A stretch of 64,000 bases of DNA, from NCBI RefSeq assembly GCF_030272615.1, contig NC_081412.1, positions 39,734,791 through 39,798,790 of the forward strand, given 5' to 3'. The notes below the pieces were generated by a model, which searched no databases, had not been told where the DNA came from, and was given only the letters and a program-made list of their open reading frames with translations. The number at the start of each line of letters is the position of its first letter. Position 1 is the first letter of the stretch. Origin of the DNA: Cryptomeria japonica (lineage: Eukaryota; Streptophyta; Pinopsida; Cupressales; Cupressaceae). Positions 58,188 to 64,000 of the stretch are shown here, in pieces. Both the position numbers and the translations under genes were made by a program.

Positions 58188-58739
58188 GCTCTGTTCTGGA
58201 ATTTACCTGGTGAAGCTTTTCGGGATAACTTTATAGCTTTTCTTCTTGCAGAAGCAAGAACGCTGTAATTTTTAATTATTTGTGTAAAAATTGAACTGTA
58301 CCTTGTTCTTTTTTTTAAAGATTAAAAAAGGCATTCTGCATCATGATTTAACTCGGGGTTCAGGAATTTGGCATATTGTACGCAACCACAGATAACACAT
58401 GCTTCAACTGTCATAACGTACGCCTTTTTCTTTCTTAATACATTAGTTTGCTTTACAGAATACCCATGGTTAAGTATAGGTTAATATTCTAATTTATCTG
58501 TACTATTAGAATGTTGTTTTATGGGGCTGTGTCTATTCTGGTTTCAAAATGGATCTTTAGTACAGCATGTTAGTGACAGGTTAGTCAATCGCAACCGTTA
58601 ATTGCAAAATCGACGATGTAAAACGTACGAGTGTTAGTCAATCCTAACTGTCGTTTTGAAGCTTGAATAAACACGTCCGTTCTATGGATGACGTTTCTAG
58701 TTGAATGGAAGGTTTTAGAGATGAATCTTTTTTAAAGAT
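58188..58739. other. 3' flank of the RING gene
   Basis: Presumed 3' untranslated region with T-rich stretches and possible poly(A) signals (AATTTTTAATTA near 58267; AAAAATTGAA near 58286). No further gene is seen. Confidence 0.4.
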
Positions 58740-58990
58740 ATAGTTAGAAATTTTTACTTTTGAGAATAGAAGTTTTTATTTTTAGTTCTCAAATTTTTAG
58801 AGGATAATTTGAGTCCTGCTTTTGAGAATAACAGACTTCAGAGGATAAGTTGAAAGCAGTTTATGAGAATAAAAGTCTCTATTTTTTAAGAATAAGTTCA
58901 AATCTTGTTTTTCAGAATAAAAGCTTTTATTTATAGTTCTCATTTTTTTAATAGATGTTTCTATAGTGAGATTGTAAATATTTTCTCGTT
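58740..58990. repeat. Degenerate tandem repeat
   Basis: Three to four diverged copies of a unit with TTTTGAGAATAAAAGTTTTTATT and AGTTCTCATTTTTT-type blocks (longest exact match below 20 bases), with a period of roughly 80-90 bp. Confidence 0.5.
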
Positions 58991-59094
58991 GTGGAAGATT
59001 TTTAACCTTATATTATGCATTAACAATTTTTAGCCATAATTATTACTGTGAAAAGAATTTAGTTACTTCTCTTAGTGGCAGTAGTTAAAAAAAA

Positions 59095-59350
59095 AAAGGG
59101 AATTTTGAGCATCCTAAAATTCCCCTTCTAAAAATTCTTAGTAGTACCTATTGAAATGTTTTAGGAAGCTTCCCCTCTAACTTAGCCTTAGCTACATAAC
59201 ATGGCTAAAGTTCTATAGTGTTAAGGAAAATTTGAGCATACTAAAATTTCCCTTCTAAAAATTCTTAGTAGCACCTGTTGAAATGTTTTAGGAAGCTCCC
59301 CCTCTAACTTAGCCTTAGCTACATAGCATGGCTAAAGTTCTACAGTGTTG
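59095..59350. repeat. Tandem duplication of about 125 bp
   Basis: Two near-identical units, about 59098-59222 and 59223-59349. Both contain TTCTAAAAATTCTTAGTAG, GAAATGTTTTAGGAAGCT and CTAACTTAGCCTTAGCTACA. Confidence 0.9.
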
Positions 59351-59569
59351 AGTACAATATTATGGTTTGATTGTGAGAGAATAATAAGTTACATTGTAAT
59401 CCAAATAAATAGTTATGAATGTCACGAGGAAGTAAAGTATTGGTCATAGAAACACAACTTTATACAAAGAATTTTTGTAAAGTTAGTAAGGATAACAAGT
59501 TGCTTATAATTGTTATCTATATTTCATCATCACTGTACAACACTCTTTCATTCACCATACCATGAGTAA

Positions 59570-61320
59570 CTTGGAGATGATTTGTCATTTTACACTTCGC
59601 ATGAGTTGATGATCTAATGGGTTATCTTTAGTATTACCTATAGCTGAAAAGAATGGTAACATGGAGTTAGATGATTTGTCATTTTACACTTTTCATGAGT
59701 TGATCTAATTGGTTATCTTTAGTATTACCTATAGTTGAAAAGACATTGATACATTCTCGAAGAATTTGTTAAGAGTAGAGCCTTGAAATTACACTTACTA
59801 ATTGAATATAAGTAAAAAATAAAGATGCAAAAGGATAATGTGTCTAACTAAATCAACAACCATGTTATTTTCAAACACATGAACTAAATAAATTTTCTTT
59901 CCACCTCAAACAATGACTAACATTAGGCAAATCTCTAAAAAACAATTTATCAAAAATGCAATCTTATGCTAAGTGTTTCACAATTTCATTGAATAGCAAA
60001 AAAGGCATTTCATTGGTTGAACGCGTATTTAGATGATTTGTCATTTTACAGTTGATGATCTAATTGGTTATCTTTAGTATTATGTATGGTTGTATAACAA
60101 GTTGCTCATAATTATTATCTACACTTCATCATGACATCAACGTGTACATCACTCTTTTATTTACTATTCGATGAGTAACTTAGAGTTAGATGATTTGTCA
60201 TTTTACACTTTTCATGAGTTGATCTAATTGGTTATCTTTAGTTTACTTGTAGTCGAAAAGTTAGAGTATAGCCTTGAAATTACACTTTCCAATTGAATAT
60301 AAGTAGAAAATAAAGATGTAGAAGGATGATGTGTTAAACTAAATCGACAATCACATTATTTCAAACACATTCTAAGTAAAATTTCTTTCCACATCAAACA
60401 ATGACTAACACTAGGAAAATATCTAGAAAGCAATTTAGCAAAAAAGCAATCTTATACTAAGTCTTTCACAAATTCATTTGAATAATAAAAAAGGCATTTC
60501 ATTGGTTGGACATGTAGTTATTTATGTCTACTATTAAAAAACAATTCCCAATGTTAGATGATTTGCCATTTTACACTTTTCATGAGTTGATGATCTAATT
60601 GGTTATCTTTAGTGTTACCTATAGTTGAAAAGACATTGATACATTTTGAAAAAAATTGTTCGAGTAGAGCCTTGAAATTAATTCAATTGAATATAAGTAG
60701 AAAATAAAGATACAAAAGGATAATGTGTTTAACTAAATCAACAACCACATTATTTTCAAAAACATTCTAAATAATTTTTCTTTCCACCTCAAACAATGAC
60801 TAACACTCAGCAAATCTCTAGAAAGCAATTTATCAAAAATGCAATCTTATGCTAAGTGTTTCACAATTTCATTTGAATAACAAAAAAGGCATTTCATTGG
60901 TTGAATGTGTAGTTAGATGATTTGTCATTTTACACTTTTCATGAGTTGATAATCTAATTGGTTATCTTTAGTATTATCTATATTTGAAAAGACATTGATA
61001 CATTTGGAAGAGTTTGTTAGAATAGTGCCTTGAATTTACACTTGCCAATTGAATATAAGTAAAAAATTAAGACGCAAAAAGATAACGTGTTTAACTAAAT
61101 CAACAACCACACTATTTTCAAACACATTCTAAATAAAATTTCTTTCCACCTCAAACAATGACTAACACTAGACAAATCTCTAAAAAGCAATTTAGCAAAA
61201 ATGCAATCTTATGCTAAGTGTTTCACAATTTCATTTGAATAATAAAAAAGGCATTTCATTGGTTAGACATGTAGTTATTTATGTCTACCATTAAAAAGTA
61301 ATTCTCAATGTAAGATCTGT
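59570..61320. repeat. Satellite-like array, roughly 360-bp unit
   Basis: Units begin TTAGATGATTTGTCATTTTA (about 59667, 60033, 60187, 60556 and 60910), continue through GTTGATCTAATTGGTTATC, a CCTTGAAATTACACTT block and CCACCTCAAACAATGACTAA, and end with AAGGCATTTCATTGGTTG. The unit at 60033 is shortened to about 155 bp. A partial unit precedes the array at 59575. No coding frame. Confidence 0.85.
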
Positions 61321-61649
61321 CAAGTAAGCATTTGAACATTTGCATTATCTTTGGATTTTCAAATTTGTGGGCTTCAACTTGACCCAATATTTATGACTAA
61401 ATTTAAGTTTTCATATTATTTGGAGGTGGGAAATCTAAAAGATTTTGGGAAGAAATAAACATATTTTTTTAAATATGAAAAGTGAGAAATGTTTGGAAGA
61501 AAGCTAATGTTAGTCCTTAAAGAAATTAAATAATGTTGGAGTGCATAATTTAATTGTTAAATTAGATGGCCCCAAGATTGCACAAATAAAAATTAGTTTG
61601 GAAATATTTTTCAAGTCAAAACATTCTTTAATGACTTGCCACTAATACC
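61321..61649. other. Spacer, no gene seen
   Basis: AT-rich unique-looking DNA between the satellite array and the third pol-less element. Confidence 0.5.
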
Positions 61650-62589
61650 TGTTGGCAATTGACACTCATCCAGTGGTTTCTGGTGGTTTTCGGTAGCTGA
61701 TTATTGGTTTAGGGTGGTCATTGATGGCAACTCTTCACAGAGACTCGATCCGACGATCATAATTCTTCTTATCCAGAAGCAAGTGTTAACTGGTAGCTGA
61801 TTAACCGGTATTTCAAGAAGAAGTAAGCATTTTTGGGACCAAAAGCCTTTTGGTGATCGCTGTGTAATGAATCGTGTTTGGGATGATTGGGGCGACTTAG
61901 AAACATCATTTTATTATTGTTTTGGTGATCCAAATTTATCTTTGGTGATCCGGTCAAGCCGACATGAGACTACATGTTACACTAGTAGACCTACATGACA
62001 TATGATCTATTTTGTGGTTGCCAGTATATAAGTTTGGTGTGGATGATCTTTTTGGTGAATGATGCATTTTTTATTCGAGCGAGAGGTGATTGAGAATTCA
62101 TTTTGGCACAGTTTCATGTGCGCATTCTTGATTTGGTAGCTGATTGAGACATAGAACATGACATAACAACATAGGTGATCCAGTCAGTATATTTAACACT
62201 CAATCAGAACTCATCCAAGCATTGTAGATGCTATTCCAGAGTTCATTCACTGTAACTATCTTGTAAGGAAGTGAGCCTTCCTTGAGGGTTGTAGCCTTTT
62301 GAGTTATTGTAATTGAGCAGTGAGCCTGAGTGCCTGTGCATTCCCATTTGTAATATTCTTTTGCTACTAGCCATAGTGGAATAATATTGTGGGTTCAAAT
62401 CCCACTGTGGTTTTTCCCATTTGGTTTTCCACATAAAAATTTGGTGTTATGATCTTGTGGTTGTTTGTTTTATGTTTCTACATTTCAGTTTCAAGTATTT
62501 TCTTTCGGTGGTTTAAAGTTAAGTTTGAAAATATGCAAACTGGTAGATCATTGATTCACCCCCCCTCTCAGTGATACCTGATTCCAACA
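61650..62589 (+). repeat. 5' LTR of pol-less copy 3
   Basis: 940 bp, TGTTGGCAATTGACAC to GATTCCAACA. It contains GTCATTGATGGCAAC (61717-61731) near its start and TTGATTCACCCCCCCTCTCA near its end, as in copy 2. Confidence 0.85.
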
Positions 62590-62591
62590 AT

Positions 62592-62604
62592 TGGTATCAG
62601 AGCC
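62592..62604 (+). promoter_or_regulatory. Primer binding site, initiator tRNA-Met type
   Basis: TGGTATCAGAGCC two bases after the LTR end, the same spacing as in copy 1 and in the copia element. Confidence 0.88.
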
Positions 62605-62657
62605 TAGTTCCTCTGAGGAAGCTTAGTCGCTTGAGGAAGGACCAAGAGATTGATTCA

Positions 62658-63834
62658 ATGGATTCCGGTTTTCAAAGACAACTCAGTGTGGCACTTGAGG
62701 ATCTTGATGCAAGTAGAAATGAGATCTGTACCTTGAAGAAAAACCTGAATGTTGCTGATGATTTCATCAATGACTTGAAGGATTAAGTGAACACTTCAAG
62801 AGACGAGAAAATAATTGATGGATAAGCTGGAGGAGAAAGAAGATCAAATCATGGAATATTAGGATAAAGCTGATGAAGTTAACAAGCTTGAGAGAGAGAA
62901 TTCTGCCTTGAAGAATGAGATGCAATCCATTGTGATGAGGCCGATTAAGGAGATTGAGGACTGAAAGAAGAATGAAGAGAATTTAGCACAATCATTGATG
63001 GAAAGAGTCGATGAATGCTTCAGTCTTACTTGTGAGAATGATCAGTTGAATCTTGAGTTGACACATTCAAGAAATAATGGTCAAGAGACTGAAAGACAGA
63101 TTGCTACCTTAAGAGATGAACTTGCTACTGGTAATGACTACAAAGAAAAATTCAAAGCTAGCTTAGTAAGGCTTGATGAAATGTTGGAAAGTCAAAGACA
63201 TGGAAATGACATGCGAGGAATTGGATTTGAGAAAGGAGAATCCTCCAGATATGGACAAGGCAATGCAAAACCTAATCAGAAGAAGAGAAAAAATCCTCTA
63301 GTAAGACAACCTAATGCTCATAAATTCAATGGTAGATGCTTTCCTTGCAATAAATTCGGTCATATGGAGAATCAATGTAGAAGTAGGATGAATAATGGAA
63401 TGAACAACATGAACAATGTTCCTACCTTTACCGGTCAGTGTTTCATATGCAATAATTTTTGTCACAAGTCAAATACGTGTAGAGAAGTAATGAATAACTT
63501 CTAGAACAAAAGGTACTATTCTTGTGGGATGTTTGGACATATCGCTAACCAGTGCAGGATGAGACCAAATCAGATGAACTTCAAACCTATGCAGAAGAAT
63601 GTTGTTTGTTGTGCATGCACTAAAACCGGTCACATAGCAAAGTACTACAGAAGCAAGAACAATGCTTTGGTAGACAAAAACCAATCAGACGAGAAGGGGA
63701 AAGCGAAGGTAGAAGAGATAAGAGACAAACCCGAGAAGATGTGGGTAAGAAAAGATGAATCTAAAGTAGAAAATGGATCTGTGCCTAAATCCGGTGCAGA
63801 ATCTTCATTCGGTAACCAAGGCTTTATGCCTTAA
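62658..63834 (+). pseudogene. Gag-like protein of pol-less copy 3
   Basis: Starts at ATG 62658 (DSGFQRQLSVALEDLDAS). The coiled coil runs to about 63230, with stops at about 62786, 62860 and 62962 and a frameshift near 62812. Four knuckle positions follow at 63340-63660: CFPCNKFGHMENQC, CFICNNFCHKSNTC (Gly to Cys), YYSCGMFGHIANQC (first Cys lost) and CCACTKTGHIAKYY (last Cys lost). A Lys/Glu/Ser-rich tail ends at 63834. Domain order and the tail motif (MWVRK here, QWIRK in copy 1) match the Gag of 14197-15308. Confidence 0.75.
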
Positions 63835-63848
63835 GGGGAGCTCTTCTG

Positions 63849-64000
63849 TTGGAATCCAAGAACACTGAGAGGGGGGTGAATCGGTGTTCTATCGGAATGA
63901 TCAATTATAACCTTATTAAAACATGCATATACTAACCGGTATACAGGTACATATAGAATTGAAAGAAGTAAAGCAACCAATAAGCCAATCACATAAATGA
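63849..64000 (-). repeat. Start of a fourth pol-less-family LTR, inverted
   Basis: On the plus strand, TGTTGGAATCCAAGAACACTG followed by GAGAGGGGGGTGAATCGG matches the outer end of the copy 1 LTR (9588 onward). It is therefore the outer end of an LTR in minus orientation and continues past the window edge. Confidence 0.7.

Larger units (their letters stand above)
61650..63848 (+). mobile_element. Pol-less LTR element, copy 3 (5' part)
   Basis: 5' LTR (61650-62589), PBS (62592-62604) and gag (62658-63834) in the same arrangement as copy 1. It is cut immediately after gag, at 63849, by an LTR of the same family in opposite orientation. The 3' part would lie beyond the window, if retained. Confidence 0.8.

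Overview
This window reads as nuclear DNA of a seed plant with a large, repeat-bloated genome, most likely a gymnosperm (conifer-like). The grounds are about 64 kb with only one convincing intact host gene, AT-rich spacers, and many old, stop-riddled LTR retrotransposons and L1-type LINEs nested in one another. The species assignment is an inference; nothing in the window fixes it.

Layout. 1-7.6 kb: a diverged segmental duplication (about 985-2670 and 4683-7437) carrying a Lys-rich ORF, minisatellites and a GA-rich island, ended by a long foldback. 8.2-16.1 kb: a Ty3/gypsy-type LTR, then a complete minus-strand LTR element (9588-16056) that has LTRs, PBS and PPT but no protease, reverse transcriptase, RNase H or integrase. 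It encodes a coiled-coil/zinc-knuckle Gag and a second long protein of unknown type. 16-29.5 kb: a minisatellite spacer, a LINE with its 5' part kept, a gypsy-type 3' LTR, two broken Ty1/copia elements facing each other (one split by a solo LTR) and another solo LTR. 31.9-50 kb: a second GA island, then a Ty3/gypsy element whose 5' LTR is split by a nearly complete Ty1/copia element (33731-42418, target duplication ATAAG). One LTR of that copia element is itself split by a 1.1 kb TIR element. The gypsy element runs at about 47155 into the 3' half of a second pol-less element. 50-57 kb: AT-rich spacer with a LINE tail flanked by an 18-bp duplication, a SINE-like tandem repeat and a badly decayed LINE. 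57.0-58.2 kb: the host gene, a single-exon ATL-type RING-H2 E3 ubiquitin ligase whose leader is tandemly duplicated. 58.7-61.3 kb: tandem repeats. 61.6-64 kb: a third pol-less element (5' LTR, PBS, gag), apparently interrupted at 63849 by a fourth copy in the opposite orientation.

The strongest candidate for something undescribed is the pol-less LTR family, present in three or four copies. Its copies share LTR termini, initiator-tRNA(Met)-type PBS, a Gag with four CCHC knuckles and an ORF2 of roughly 1100 codons. Its polypurine tract and surroundings match those of the Ty1/copia elements in the same window, which suggests that it borrows their replication machinery. A conserved inverted repeat brackets the PPT/LTR junction in both groups. 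Coordinates of degenerate elements are approximate where stated.
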